Below, piece after piece: positions 42,279 to 52,100 of a stretch of 64,000 bases of DNA. The translations under genes were made by a program, and so were the position numbers. The stretch covers positions 8,497 to 72,496 of the forward strand of contig JBDTRM010000044.1 in assembly GCA_039931675.1 (NCBI GenBank), in the 5' to 3' direction. Source of the DNA: JAEUTH01 sp039931675 (GTDB lineage: Bacteria; Bacteroidota; Bacteroidia; AKYH767-A; OLB10). Position 1 is the stretch's first letter. Every line of letters starts with the position of its first letter. The notes beneath the pieces are model-generated. The model worked only from the letters and a program-made list of their open reading frames with translations. It had not been told where the DNA came from and searched no databases.

Positions 42279-45203
42279 ATGAATAACATAAAGAGATTTA
42301 TAAGCTGTATAATAATGCTGATAGTACTTACAACTTCAGCATACCCTCAAATTGCACAGCAGTGGGCAACAACTTATAATGGCCGTGGCGATTATAACGA
42401 TAGGTTTACATGTATTGTTACTGATAATGCAGGCAACATTTATGCGGGCGGTTCAACAAATAACATAGCAACCAACCGCGATTTTCTTGTTGCTAAATCA
42501 GATGCTAACGGAAATGAGATATGGCGCAAAACTTATAATTGTCTTGGCAACGGTCCCGATGAAGTGCTTGCAATAACTGTGGATGCAACATCAAATGTTT
42601 ATGTAACGGGATTCGGAAAAAGCGAGGAGTTCGGAAATGATTTTCTCACTATTAAATATGATGCTTCTGGTAATCAACTTTGGGTGCAGCAATACGATTA
42701 TTCAGCGCATCAATATGACCAGGCAAACTCTATATGTGTAGATGCATCAGGCAATGTTATAGTTACCGGCCAGAGTGATAGCGATCCTTCCGCATATACT
42801 GATGATGATTACCTGACGATAAAATATGATGCAAATGGTGTGCAGCAGTGGACTGCAAGATTTGCAGGATTAGGTGCAGGCACCGATCGTGCAGCAAAAG
42901 TTTTAGCTGACAGCAATGGCGACATTGTTATTACCGGCAGGGCTAACAACGGCAGTAATGATGATTACGTAACCATAAAATATAATGCAGCAGGTGTGCA
43001 GCAATGGATTCAATATGGTGACAGAGGAGGTAATGACCGGGCAACAGCCATGGTGATGGATGCATCAGGAAATGTTTATGTGACTGGACGAAGTAGTAAT
43101 GGTAACAATGATGATTTCTATACTATAAAATATACAAGTGCCGGTACACAGGGCTTTACTAAAATTTATGATTTTGTAGATGATGACAGGGCAACTGCGA
43201 TTGCAATTGACAGTTCCGGAAATATAATCATAACAGGGCAAAGTGATGCAAACCCCAATGGAACCCGCAACTGGAATTACCGTACGGTAAAGTATAATAC
43301 TATCGGAACCCAGGTATGGGCTTCGTCTTATGATGGAGCAATTGGCCAGGATGATTTACCTTATGCGATTGCTGTTAATGCAGCAGGGGCTATTTTTGTA
43401 ACAGGTGTAGCCGATGCAGATCCTTCAGCAGAAATTGTTAACGATATAGTTACAGTTAAATATTCATCAGCCGGGGTACAAACCTGGGCAACAACTTATT
43501 CAGGTTCCGGAGGTTTTGATGATGAAGGTAATGCGGTAACTATTGCTGCTAACGGGTCTTGTGTAGTTGCAGGTTATATTGAAGACAACCAGCAGCAACG
43601 GAGTGGTTTGGTTGTTAAATATTCAACTACAGGTGCCCAAACCTGGGGTTATATTTTTGACGGCATAGGTGATAACTCAGACAATGTACGTGATTTAAAA
43701 GTTGACAATACCGGCAACGTTTATGTATCGGGTTATAGTGTTGGTTTTAATTCTGACCGCGATATATGTACTATTAAAATGAATAGCAATGGTGATACAC
43801 TTTGGGTGAAACGTTTAAATGGCACATCACCCGATAGTGATGATGATGCTAATTCAATTGATGTTGATGGTTCAGGAAATGTAATCGTTTCGGGCTTTTC
43901 AAAAAACAGCGGTACATCAAACGATATTACTTTGATAAAATACAATTCTGTTGGCGATACACTTTGGACAAATTATTATGATTCACCGGTTCATGAAACA
44001 GATAAAAGTTATGCCATGGCAACTGATGGAAATGGAAATATTTACCTGACCGGCAGAAGCGATTCTGACCCTTCAGTTTTCTCAAATGATAATTGCATTT
44101 CATTAAAATATAATAATGCTGGCAGCGAATTATGGAATCAAACAATTGATGGTGCAACTCATGGTGCCGACCGTGGAAGATTTATCCGTGTTGCTGCAAG
44201 TGGTAATATATACATTTCCGGCCGCACTTTTAACGGTACCAACAATGATATACTTCTTGCTAAATATAATAATACCGGCACTCAACAATGGGCTGTTACT
44301 TATGACAGCGGCACAGGTGATGATGATGCAAATGATTTCGAAATTGATGCAAACGAAAATTTATACATCACAGGGTTTAAGGCAAACAATGGTGTAGCTG
44401 ATTTCGATTACCTCACCATGAAATACAATAGTGGAGGAGTGCAGCAATGGGTTAAGTTTTATAACGGTAATGGCAATGGTGATGATGTTGCCGAAAGATT
44501 GGTGCTTGATGCTACAGGTAATGTTTTTGTTACAGGATTTTCAGATGAAAACGCTACGGTTGATACCAATTATAATGTTGTCACCATTAAATATGATAAT
44601 GCCGGAAATGCTGCTCAATGGACACAGATTTATAATGGAACTTCTAATCTCAATGATATAGCTGACGGAATTGCAACTGATAATTTCGGAAACATTTATG
44701 TGGCAGCACACACTGATAACGGAACAACAGTTAATCCGAATTATGATGTGTTGATTTTGCGATATGATAACAATGGCTCATTGAACTGGAGTACCACATA
44801 CAATGGCGCTTCAGACACGAGTGATGTTCCCAACCTGATTAAAATTAATGGCAACGATATTTATGTTGCAGGCAGTTCGTGGGTTAACGGAAGGCAACGT
44901 GACATGCTCATAATTAAATACAGCGGATTTTTAAGTGTGAATGATTTGACAAATAGTACATCAATAAATATCGGACCTAATCCATTCACTGATGCTCTAT
45001 ACGTTAATAGCGTTCAAAGTGAATTGAAAAATTTAATATTTCAATTATATGATATAACCGGACGCTTAATAACTGACAGTAATATTAATGCTGATGGTTC
45101 TGTAATGTTCAATTCAGCTCAAATGGCTGAAGGTCTTTACACCTATCGTATTTCTCAAAACAACACTGTAATTAAAACAGGTTTAATTGAACACAGGCAA
45201 TAA
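42279..45203 (+). CDS. Large SBBP-repeat protein with T9SS sorting domain
   Basis: 974 residues with a signal peptide (MNNIKRFISCIIMLIVLTTSAYPQ). Almost the whole protein consists of SBBP-type repeats (DNAGNIYAGGST, DASGNVYVTGRS ... TIKYTSAG), similar to the preceding gene but not identical in DNA. The sorting domain (IGPNPFTDALYVNS ... LYDITGRLITDS ... GLYTYRISQNN) ends it. It lies 40 bases after its paralog and 22 bases before a P-loop NTPase gene, which links it to the NTPase/ABC exporter run downstream. Function unknown; exported to the cell surface by T9SS. Confidence 0.85.
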   Translation: MNNIKRFISCIIMLIVLTTSAYPQIAQQWATTYNGRGDYNDRFTCIVTDNAGNIYAGGSTNNIATNRDFLVAKSDANGNEIWRKTYNCLGNGPDEVLAITVDATSNVYVTGFGKSEEFGNDFLTIKYDASGNQLWVQQYDYSAHQYDQANSICVDASGNVIVTGQSDSDPSAYTDDDYLTIKYDANGVQQWTARFAGLGAGTDRAAKVLADSNGDIVITGRANNGSNDDYVTIKYNAAGVQQWIQYGDRGGNDRATAMVMDASGNVYVTGRSSNGNNDDFYTIKYTSAGTQGFTKIYDFVDDDRATAIAIDSSGNIIITGQSDANPNGTRNWNYRTVKYNTIGTQVWASSYDGAIGQDDLPYAIAVNAAGAIFVTGVADADPSAEIVNDIVTVKYSSAGVQTWATTYSGSGGFDDEGNAVTIAANGSCVVAGYIEDNQQQRSGLVVKYSTTGAQTWGYIFDGIGDNSDNVRDLKVDNTGNVYVSGYSVGFNSDRDICTIKMNSNGDTLWVKRLNGTSPDSDDDANSIDVDGSGNVIVSGFSKNSGTSNDITLIKYNSVGDTLWTNYYDSPVHETDKSYAMATDGNGNIYLTGRSDSDPSVFSNDNCISLKYNNAGSELWNQTIDGATHGADRGRFIRVAASGNIYISGRTFNGTNNDILLAKYNNTGTQQWAVTYDSGTGDDDANDFEIDANENLYITGFKANNGVADFDYLTMKYNSGGVQQWVKFYNGNGNGDDVAERLVLDATGNVFVTGFSDENATVDTNYNVVTIKYDNAGNAAQWTQIYNGTSNLNDIADGIATDNFGNIYVAAHTDNGTTVNPNYDVLILRYDNNGSLNWSTTYNGASDTSDVPNLIKINGNDIYVAGSSWVNGRQRDMLIIKYSGFLSVNDLTNSTSINIGPNPFTDALYVNSVQSELKNLIFQLYDITGRLITDSNINADGSVMFNSAQMAEGLYTYRISQNNTVIKTGLIEHRQ

Positions 45204-45225
45204 CTAATTACAATATTTCTGACAA

Positions 45226-46311
45226 ATGAATATAATACAAATCTCTGATCTCTTTAACACTATAAATTCTGATAATATGAAGATTAAAAAAACAATTGTA
45301 ACCAAGGATATTGATAAATATACTTTGGTTGCTTCGCTGAACAAAACGTACAATCCTATTGCCGGTGATGCCGCAATATTTGAAATCATTGAGCCTGGCA
45401 AGCACATCACTGTGCAAAGTGACAGCAAAAGGAATGTCGCCATTTTTCCAGGTGATTACATCATGGCGGCTTTTGCCGATCGCTATGCAACATCTCAATT
45501 TGAAGGTTATGTTCCTGAAACACCACAGGATGTATATCACATTTTAGGTGCAGGCGGTGCGATAGGAATTGTGAAATCGAAAAATTATGCACTTAAAGAT
45601 ATTGAACCTACTACTTTAAAATTGGTTGGATATTGTTGTGATGAAAATGGAAAAGTGTTGAACACAAAATTCTATAAAAAACAACTTTCTGAATTTAATG
45701 CATCGGTTCCTTTTGAAACTAAAATTGTTTTGTCCGTTGGTTCAACCATGGACAGCGGTAAAACAACTACTGCGGCATTTGTGGCACGCGGTTTAAAAAC
45801 TACCGGTAAAAAAGTAGCCTTTATTAAGTTTACAGGAACATGCTATACAAAAGATAAAGACTTTGTATTGGACTGCGGTGCTGATGTTGCTGTTGATTTT
45901 TCTGACATGGGTTTTCCATCAACATTCATGTGCAGCAAAAAAGATCTGCTTAATCTTTATCAGTCATTAATAAACTCATTGGTAAAAGAAAGACCCGATT
46001 ATATTGTGATGGAAATCGCAGATGGATTATTGCAACGCGAAACAAATTTTCTGCTGAAGTCAAAAGAATTTATGTCAACTATTCATTCAGTAGTATTTTC
46101 ATGCGGTGACAGCTTAAGTGCTTTTTATGGCATTCAATTATTAAAAGAATTCGGAGTTACTCCTGCATTCATTAGCGGGCTTTTCACTATGAGTCCTTTG
46201 TTGATTGAAGAAGTGAAGCAGAATTGCAGTGTTCCGGTGTTGACCATTGACGAATTAATGACCGGTGAATTTAATCACCTGTTTATAAACTCGGTTTCGG
46301 TTGCAGCCTGA
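45226..46311 (+). CDS. P-loop NTPase of unknown role
   Basis: 361 residues from the first ATG, or 344 from the ATG at 45277. The N-terminal ~165 residues form a beta-rich domain (IFPGDYIMAAFADRYATSQFEGYVP, YHILGAGGAIGIV). The C-terminal half is a P-loop domain: Walker A VGSTMDSGKTTTA (about 171-183), then KVAFIKFTGTCYTKD, a DCGADVAVDFSDMGFPSTF line, and a Walker-B-like segment DYIVMEIADGLLQRE. The layout recalls dethiobiotin-synthetase/DUF1611-type enzymes, but I cannot assign it. Its stop overlaps the ATG of the ABC exporter by one base, so the two act together; it may energise, modify or regulate the exporter or its cargo. Confidence 0.75.
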   Translation: MNIIQISDLFNTINSDNMKIKKTIVTKDIDKYTLVASLNKTYNPIAGDAAIFEIIEPGKHITVQSDSKRNVAIFPGDYIMAAFADRYATSQFEGYVPETPQDVYHILGAGGAIGIVKSKNYALKDIEPTTLKLVGYCCDENGKVLNTKFYKKQLSEFNASVPFETKIVLSVGSTMDSGKTTTAAFVARGLKTTGKKVAFIKFTGTCYTKDKDFVLDCGADVAVDFSDMGFPSTFMCSKKDLLNLYQSLINSLVKERPDYIVMEIADGLLQRETNFLLKSKEFMSTIHSVVFSCGDSLSAFYGIQLLKEFGVTPAFISGLFTMSPLLIEEVKQNCSVPVLTIDELMTGEFNHLFINSVSVAA

Positions 46312-47969
46312 TGATTACGAAATATGAGCTGATTAAAAATTTTTTCAGGGAACATTCGCTTTGGGTGATTGCAACTTTTCTTACAGGCGTTTCTAACTCG
46401 GTCTTAAATGTTTTACTTCCGCTAAGCATCGGTAAATTTTATGAAATAATTTTTCATGATAATTCAACCAAAGGCAAAATAATGTCTTTGCTGCATATTG
46501 AAGCATCATCTATAGAAACGTTTTTTATATTGTTTGGCTTACTGTTGATTTTAAAATGGATGTTCACCTGGTTTGAACGTTATTCAATTGGCGTGATCAC
46601 CGAAAAATTTTCAAAAGAAATGCGTGAGTTATTATTTACTTCCCAGCTTTCGCAATCGGTAACAACATTTGGTCTTAAAGCCCCCGGAAGATATTTGTTG
46701 AGATACAGCGGTGATCTCAGTTCAATACAACGATACATCAGCAGGGGCATAATTTATTTCACAGCCGATATAGTTTTTATCATTCTTGCACTCTTCATGT
46801 TTTATTCTGTGAATGCAAAACTTGCACTTGCACTCATTACCATGTTTCCTGTTGCTTTTCTGATTCTTATTCCGCTTAATAAAAAACTGAGAGCAACCAT
46901 CACAGAAAAAAGAAATCAGCAATCAGACAACATTCACTTTATCAGCAATCGCTTAAATTCCTTTTTTACTATTAAAGCATTTAACCGCGAAACACCCGAA
47001 GAAAATGCTTTTGCAAAACGCTCACGAAAATATTATGATGCTTCGATGGCATATCATCGCATCAATTCTTTATACCAGTCTTTTCAGCCTTTGTTGATTT
47101 ATGCCACTATCGGTTTAATATTATTTATCGTTTATAATTATCGTCATGTCTATCACATCAGCAGGAGTGATGTGTTCGTTTTTATATTATTGATGCTATA
47201 CATGAGAACGGTTTTAAAACGAATTTTACAAGTTCATGTAATCTGGCAATCGGGTAAATTGTCTTTTGAAAAATTACTCAACATTGTGAATCAACCAAAA
47301 GAAGAAAGAGCAACAGAAATAGAAATTAAAAAAACAGAAGGAGAAATTGTTTTTGATGATGTTAGTTATGGATATAATGACAATAACATATTTATTAAAA
47401 ACAAATCATTCAGAATCCCTGCACGAAGCATAACGCACATTTCAGGAAATCACGGAAGTGGTAAATCAAGTTTACTTAAGTTGATGTTGCGTTTAGCGAA
47501 TCCGTTAAGCGGTAATATTTTTATTGATGATGTCAAATTTGATAATGCCTCAGCATTTCAGCTAAGAAAAAAAATATCACTGGTAAGCACAGAGGCTCCA
47601 CTGCTCGGTAACAGGGTTTACAAATGCATCAGTTATAACAACAGTGATAACAAGCGGCAGCAAGCTGTAGAATTGCTTTATAAGCTTGGCTATGCAAAAG
47701 ATCCTGTTGATGAAAGTGTGCTTGATGAAAATATTGGTGAAGGGGGCAAATCACTTTCAGCAGGTCAGCGCAAGTTATTGTGCTTTGCACGAGCTTTGCT
47801 AACCAACAAGAAAATAATTTTATTGGACGATCCTTTTGCTGATTCAGACATTCAGTCAACTGAAAAAATAATTGCTTTATTAAACGAGTTAAAAAGAAAA
47901 CATACTATTGTAATTGCTTCAACTGATTTACCAGCGTCCCTTAATGTTGATCATGCGATAAAAATTTAA
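46311..47969 (+). CDS. ABC half-exporter with altered catalytic residues
   Basis: 552 residues: a six-helix exporter membrane domain (about 1-310) fused to a nucleotide-binding domain. Walker A (ISGNHGSGKSSLLKL) and signature (LSAGQRKLLCFARAL) are intact. After Walker B (IILLDD) the usual catalytic Glu is Asp, and the switch His is replaced: the line reads VIASTDLPASL where IAHRL is expected. Such changes mark slow or inactive sites in known ABC proteins, usually in heterodimers, yet no second half-transporter is nearby. No peptidase domain. It is coupled to the P-loop gene upstream (1-base overlap) and is 12 bases before a lipoprotein gene. The substrate is unknown. Confidence 0.85.
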   Translation: MITKYELIKNFFREHSLWVIATFLTGVSNSVLNVLLPLSIGKFYEIIFHDNSTKGKIMSLLHIEASSIETFFILFGLLLILKWMFTWFERYSIGVITEKFSKEMRELLFTSQLSQSVTTFGLKAPGRYLLRYSGDLSSIQRYISRGIIYFTADIVFIILALFMFYSVNAKLALALITMFPVAFLILIPLNKKLRATITEKRNQQSDNIHFISNRLNSFFTIKAFNRETPEENAFAKRSRKYYDASMAYHRINSLYQSFQPLLIYATIGLILFIVYNYRHVYHISRSDVFVFILLMLYMRTVLKRILQVHVIWQSGKLSFEKLLNIVNQPKEERATEIEIKKTEGEIVFDDVSYGYNDNNIFIKNKSFRIPARSITHISGNHGSGKSSLLKLMLRLANPLSGNIFIDDVKFDNASAFQLRKKISLVSTEAPLLGNRVYKCISYNNSDNKRQQAVELLYKLGYAKDPVDESVLDENIGEGGKSLSAGQRKLLCFARALLTNKKIILLDDPFADSDIQSTEKIIALLNELKRKHTIVIASTDLPASLNVDHAIKI

Positions 47970-47981
47970 TCCCCACAAAAA

Positions 47982-48377
47982 ATGAAAAAGATATTGTTAC
48001 TTATTGCAACGGTTACTGTATTAGTTACAGCATGTAAGAAAGATCCAGGATTAGGCGGTGATGCTGCCATTCGCGGCAAAGTGCATGTGAAACATTATAA
48101 CAGCACATTTACTCAATTTATTGGTGAATATGACGGTGCTGATTTGTATGTATATATAACGTATGGTAACCACGTAGGCTACGATACACGCATCAAATCT
48201 GATTACAAAGGCGAGTTTGAATTTCGCTATCTCTATCCTGGCGACTATAAAGTTTATTTATATTCTATTGATTCAACACTAACTGAACCGAGTGGAACAG
48301 TAGCTGTTGTGAATCAAGTTCATTTAAATGGCCGCAAAGAGCAATATGATTTGGGAACGATAGATATTTTTAATTGA
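47982..48377 (+). CDS. Small lipoprotein
   Basis: 131 residues. The signal ends in a lipobox (LLIATVTVLVTAC, Cys17), followed by KKDPG. The rest looks like a small beta-sandwich of the transthyretin/CarboxypepD-regulatory type (AIRGKVHVKHYN ... KGEFEFRYLYPGDYKVYLYSID), common in Bacteroidota lipoproteins. It is the last gene of the run with the P-loop NTPase and ABC exporter, 12 bases after the exporter stop. A repeat element follows. Function unknown, probably at the outer membrane. Confidence 0.75.
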   Translation: MKKILLLIATVTVLVTACKKDPGLGGDAAIRGKVHVKHYNSTFTQFIGEYDGADLYVYITYGNHVGYDTRIKSDYKGEFEFRYLYPGDYKVYLYSIDSTLTEPSGTVAVVNQVHLNGRKEQYDLGTIDIFN

Positions 48378-48386
48378 AGAATCTTA

Positions 48387-48446
48387 GCCACAAAGGCTCA
48401 AAGAAAAGTATAAATGGAACTTGGCGTCTTTGTGCCTTAGAGGCAA
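48387..48446. repeat. Palindromic repeat of the CACAAAGGC type
   Basis: TAGCCACAAAGGCTCAAAGA and TCTTTGTGCCTTAGAGGC form an imperfect inverted repeat around a short core. It is similar in style to, but distinct in sequence from, the 128-bp element. Possibly a terminator for the lipoprotein gene. Confidence 0.55.
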
Positions 48447-48458
48447 TAAATATTTAAA

Positions 48459-49031
48459 ATGAAAAAGAATTTAATTTATAAAGTGTGTCTGTTTTTTATC
48501 GCATTGCTGTTCAGTGAAAATTTGATAGCGCAATCGGTAAAAGATATTGTTGATCTTAAAATCAAAACAGTTTATTCAAAAACCGTTGATGCAAGAAAGA
48601 CTCAGAAAAGCATTAAACACAACATTACGAAATATGATAAACATGGAAATGTTATTGAAGCAATTGAATTAAATGATGATAGTGTAATTACCAAATGGGA
48701 AAAATTTAAGTACAATAATCATGATGATGAAACTGAATATCAACTATCGGATACAGCAGGTAATGTAACAAAGACTACCATCACAACTTATGATAAGTGG
48801 AACCAGGAAGCGGAAAAGATAACAAAAGATGCTTCGGGCAAAGTGCTGGAAAAAGTAGCTTCAACTTATGATGTAAACAATAATAAAATATTAGAAACAA
48901 CAACTGATAAGGATGGAATCATAATCCGTAAAGTGTTATTTGAATACGATAACAAAGGCATGATAAAGAGCCGGAAGTTTTACAATGAGAAAGGTGAGTT
49001 AACCTACTCGAAAGAACACATCTACAATTAA
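48459..49031 (+). CDS. Secreted YD-repeat-like hypothetical protein
   Basis: 190 residues with a signal peptide (MKKNLIYKVCLFFIALLFSENLIAQ). The mature part is built of four or five ~25-residue units with the pattern KYDKHGNVIEA, TYDKWNQEAEK, TYDVNNNKILE, EYDNKGMIKSR, resembling the YD/RHS-like beta-strand repeats of surface proteins. No sorting domain and no lipobox, so it should be periplasmic. It stands alone between the ABC run and the DUF2490 gene. Confidence 0.7.
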   Translation: MKKNLIYKVCLFFIALLFSENLIAQSVKDIVDLKIKTVYSKTVDARKTQKSIKHNITKYDKHGNVIEAIELNDDSVITKWEKFKYNNHDDETEYQLSDTAGNVTKTTITTYDKWNQEAEKITKDASGKVLEKVASTYDVNNNKILETTTDKDGIIIRKVLFEYDNKGMIKSRKFYNEKGELTYSKEHIYN

Positions 49032-49118
49032 TGCAATTCAGAAAAAAATGTTGAATAATGAACTGAATAATGAATGTTGAAGTTTTTAATCTACAGAATA
49101 AAATTATAGCATCCTCTA

Positions 49119-49820
49119 ATGCAATTCAAAATCAAAAATATTTTTCCTTTCTTAAAACGACTTTTACTTTTCGTTGTAACAACTTTAATCAGTTGTTATA
49201 ATTGTTCCGCGCAGCAAAAAGATTTTGAAGGAATATTCAGTATTAATCTTGAGAAAAAAATTTCGCGGTCATTTTCAATTGGTGTGCTGCAGCAAAATGC
49301 ATTCAATCAGAATCTCAATGAACTTGGGTATTGGTTTTTAGAGGCAGGTTTAGATTACAGGCTAACCAGGAACTTTACGCTCAGTGGTGCTTACCGTTAT
49401 ATGGAAAGAAGAAACAGGGGTAACTTTTACCATACACGTCAATTGCTTATCGGAGATTTTACTTATTCGAAAAGCGTAAAGCGATTTTCGTTTTCAATGC
49501 GCGCCCGTTTTCAAAACATGTACTATGGTGATTTATTGGAAACTGATTATCGCGCACCTAAGTTATATAACCGCGATCGGTTTACGTTACGTTATAAGAT
49601 AAATTACTATTTAGCTCCATATATTTCGACCGAAATATTTTTTCCGCTTAACAATCCCGTTAACAAAAGTATGAACCAGGTCCGTGGAACCATTGGGTTT
49701 TTTTACCAGTTCAACGAACGCTTTAAAACGGAAATTTATTACCAGGTTCAGCAACAGTTGAATGTGAAAAATAAATACACTTATTATGTCTTATCTTTAA
49801 ACCTGTATTATAAGCTTTAG
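49119..49820 (+). CDS. DUF2490-type outer-membrane protein
   Basis: 233 residues with a signal peptide ending in CSAQ. The body alternates amphipathic strands ending in aromatic residues (LEAGLDYRLTRNFTLSGAYRYMERR, FTLRYKINYYLAPYISTEIFF, KTEIYYQVQQQL, YYVLSLNLYYKL), the pattern of an outer-membrane beta-barrel and of the DUF2490 family. Function of the family is unknown. The next gene starts 3 bases after its stop, so it is co-transcribed with the isoaspartyl peptidase. Confidence 0.75.
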   Translation: MQFKIKNIFPFLKRLLLFVVTTLISCYNCSAQQKDFEGIFSINLEKKISRSFSIGVLQQNAFNQNLNELGYWFLEAGLDYRLTRNFTLSGAYRYMERRNRGNFYHTRQLLIGDFTYSKSVKRFSFSMRARFQNMYYGDLLETDYRAPKLYNRDRFTLRYKINYYLAPYISTEIFFPLNNPVNKSMNQVRGTIGFFYQFNERFKTEIYYQVQQQLNVKNKYTYYVLSLNLYYKL

Positions 49821-49823
49821 TTT

Positions 49824-50861
49824 ATGTCAAGAATTATTCTGATATTATTTTTTATTTCAATGACTGGAATTTCGTATGTTGATGCGCAGGCAAAAAAGAA
49901 TCTGATGAAACATTCTATAGCAATAGCCGTGCACGGAGGTGCGGGCAATCTCAAAAAACTTGGACTTACACCAGAGCAGGAAAAAAATTATCGCGACACG
50001 CTTGCTTTGGCGCTCCATACAGGCTATGAAATTTTAAAAAAGGGCGGAAGCAGTGTTGATGCAGTTCAGGCTGCCATCAATGTATTGGAGGATTCGCCAT
50101 TATTTAATGCAGGCAAAGGCTCAGTATTTACCAATGACAGCATTAATGAAATGGATGCTGCAATAATGAATGGTGCCGATCTTAAATGTGGTGCTGTGGC
50201 AGGTGTGCGCACTATTAAAAATCCGATTAACGCAGCACGGGTGATTATGGATAGCTCGCAATTTGTTTTTCTTTCAGGACGTGGTGCTGAAAAATTTGCT
50301 GCCGAACAGCATCTCGAAATTGTTGACCCTTCTTATTTTTATACAAAATCACGTTGGGATCAATTGCAAAAATTAATTCATACCGATACTGTTGCACTTG
50401 ATCATGATTCAACTACAGGTGATATAACACCGATGAAGGATGAAAAATTCGGTACGGTGGGATGTGTGGCAATTGATGAGCATGGAAACCTTGCAGCCGG
50501 AACTTCAACAGGCGGACTTGCCAATAAAAAATACAATCGTATTGGTGATTCACCTTTGATTGGTGCAGGCACTTATGCGAATAATAAAACATGTGCAGTT
50601 TCCTGCACCGGCAAAGGCGAAGATTTTATCCGTTTGGTTGTTGCTTATGATATTTCTGCTTTGATGCAATACAGGAATATCACTTTAAAAGATGCTGCCA
50701 CTTATGTGATTATGCAAAAGCTAAAAAAAGCAGGCGGACGCGGAGGTTGTATCGCCATTGATAAATACGGACACATTCAAATGCCTTATACCACCGATGG
50801 AATGTTCAGAGGTTATATTGATACAAAAGGAAAAATGAATGTGATGATTTGGGAGAAGTGA
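49824..50861 (+). CDS. Isoaspartyl peptidase/L-asparaginase (Ntn hydrolase)
   Basis: 345 residues with an N-terminal signal (SRIILILFFISMTGISYVDA). The family pattern is clear: IAVHGGAGNL, NAGKGSVFTNDSINEMDAAIM, and the autocleavage site EKFGTVGCVA, with Thr211 becoming the N-terminal nucleophile of the small subunit. GTSTGG and GDSPLIGAGTYA follow. It splits isoaspartyl peptides and asparagine. With its signal peptide it should act in the periplasm, perhaps in turnover of damaged peptides. It is 3 bases downstream of the DUF2490 gene and convergent with the response regulator gene. Confidence 0.9.
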   Translation: MSRIILILFFISMTGISYVDAQAKKNLMKHSIAIAVHGGAGNLKKLGLTPEQEKNYRDTLALALHTGYEILKKGGSSVDAVQAAINVLEDSPLFNAGKGSVFTNDSINEMDAAIMNGADLKCGAVAGVRTIKNPINAARVIMDSSQFVFLSGRGAEKFAAEQHLEIVDPSYFYTKSRWDQLQKLIHTDTVALDHDSTTGDITPMKDEKFGTVGCVAIDEHGNLAAGTSTGGLANKKYNRIGDSPLIGAGTYANNKTCAVSCTGKGEDFIRLVVAYDISALMQYRNITLKDAATYVIMQKLKKAGGRGGCIAIDKYGHIQMPYTTDGMFRGYIDTKGKMNVMIWEK

Positions 50862-50879
50862 GGTGATATTATTGTTGTT

Positions 50880-52043
50880 TTATTTTCCGAACGTAGCAAA
50901 AGCCAGCACATCTTTTTCAGTGATGTTTTTATCACAAAGAATAATCAGGCGTTCAATTACATTTCGCAATTCGCGTATGTTACCGGTCCAGTTTATTTTT
51001 TGTAATTCATTGTAGGCAGCGGTGGTAAATGTTTTAAGAGGCATTGAATAATCTTCACAAATTTCTTTTGCAAAATAATCGGCAAGAATGGGGATGTCAT
51101 CTTTTCTGTCATTGAGTGAAGGCACATGAATCAAAATCACACTGAGGCGGTGGTACAAGTCTTCGCGAAAATTTCCTTTTTCAATTTCTTTTTTGAGGTC
51201 TTTATTGGTAGCCGCAATAACACGCACATTTACTGAAATATCTTTTTCGCCACCCACACGTGTAATTTTATTTTCCTGCAAAGCGCGAAGAACTTTGGCT
51301 TGCGCACTTACACTCATGTCGCCAATTTCATCCATGAATATGGTGCCACCGTTTGCCTGTTCAAATTTGCCGAGACGTTGTTTGATAGCAGATGTAAACG
51401 AACCTTTTTCATGACCGAATAATTCACTCTCAATTAGCTCTGATGGTATAGCCGCGCAGTTAACTTCAACCAAAGGCAAAGCAGAGCGGTTACTTTTTTC
51501 GTGAAGCCATCTTGCTACCAATTCTTTTCCTGTTCCGTTATCACCGGTGATGAGTACACGCGCATCGGTAGGTGCAACTTTATCAATCAAATCTTTTATG
51601 CGTTTTATTGGTTCCGATTCGCCAATCATGGACGCTGTTTTATAAATTTTCTTTTTAAGCGTTTTGGTTTCAGTAATGAGTGTTGATTTATCCATTGCAT
51701 TACGCAGTGTAATAAGCAGGCGGTTTAAGTCAAGCGGCTTACTGATGTAATCAAATGCGCCTTTCTTAATAGCTTCAACAGCAGTTTCAATATTGCCGTG
51801 TCCGCTTATCATTACTACGGGAACATCAGGTTGTCTTTCCTGTAACTTATCAAGCACTTCAAGCCCATCCATCTTACCCATTTTTATATCACAAAAAATG
51901 AGATCGAATTTTTCTTTCTCGGCAATTTTCAAACCTTCTATTCCATCAGCAGCTTCCATCACTTCATGCTTTTCATATTCAAGAATTTCGCGCATCGAAT
52001 TTCTGATGGGGCGTTCATCATCTATAACTAAGATTTTTGACAT
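50880..52043 (-). CDS. Sigma-54-activator-type response regulator without DNA-binding domain
   Basis: 387 residues. A receiver domain (about 1-120; DDE, Asp52 in FCDIKMGKMDG, and SKPLDLNRLL) is followed by an AAA+ domain of the NtrC type (LITGDNGTGKE, CAAIPSELIESELFGHEKG, GTIFMDEIGDMS, RVIAATNKDLKKEI). Two features are abnormal: the sigma-54-contact loop GAFTGA reads GSFTSA, and the protein stops soon after NIRELRNVIERLIIL, leaving no room for the usual C-terminal helix-turn-helix. It may act from solution or not at all through sigma-54. No kinase gene is adjacent; the orphan kinase at 55818 is a candidate partner. Confidence 0.87.
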   Translation of the reverse strand: MSKILVIDDERPIRNSMREILEYEKHEVMEAADGIEGLKIAEKEKFDLIFCDIKMGKMDGLEVLDKLQERQPDVPVVMISGHGNIETAVEAIKKGAFDYISKPLDLNRLLITLRNAMDKSTLITETKTLKKKIYKTASMIGESEPIKRIKDLIDKVAPTDARVLITGDNGTGKELVARWLHEKSNRSALPLVEVNCAAIPSELIESELFGHEKGSFTSAIKQRLGKFEQANGGTIFMDEIGDMSVSAQAKVLRALQENKITRVGGEKDISVNVRVIAATNKDLKKEIEKGNFREDLYHRLSVILIHVPSLNDRKDDIPILADYFAKEICEDYSMPLKTFTTAAYNELQKINWTGNIRELRNVIERLIILCDKNITEKDVLAFATFGK

Positions 52044-52100
52044 TGTTGGGGATTGGGAATTATGTTAATTGGGTAAATTGGTAATTGGGTAATTCGTAAT

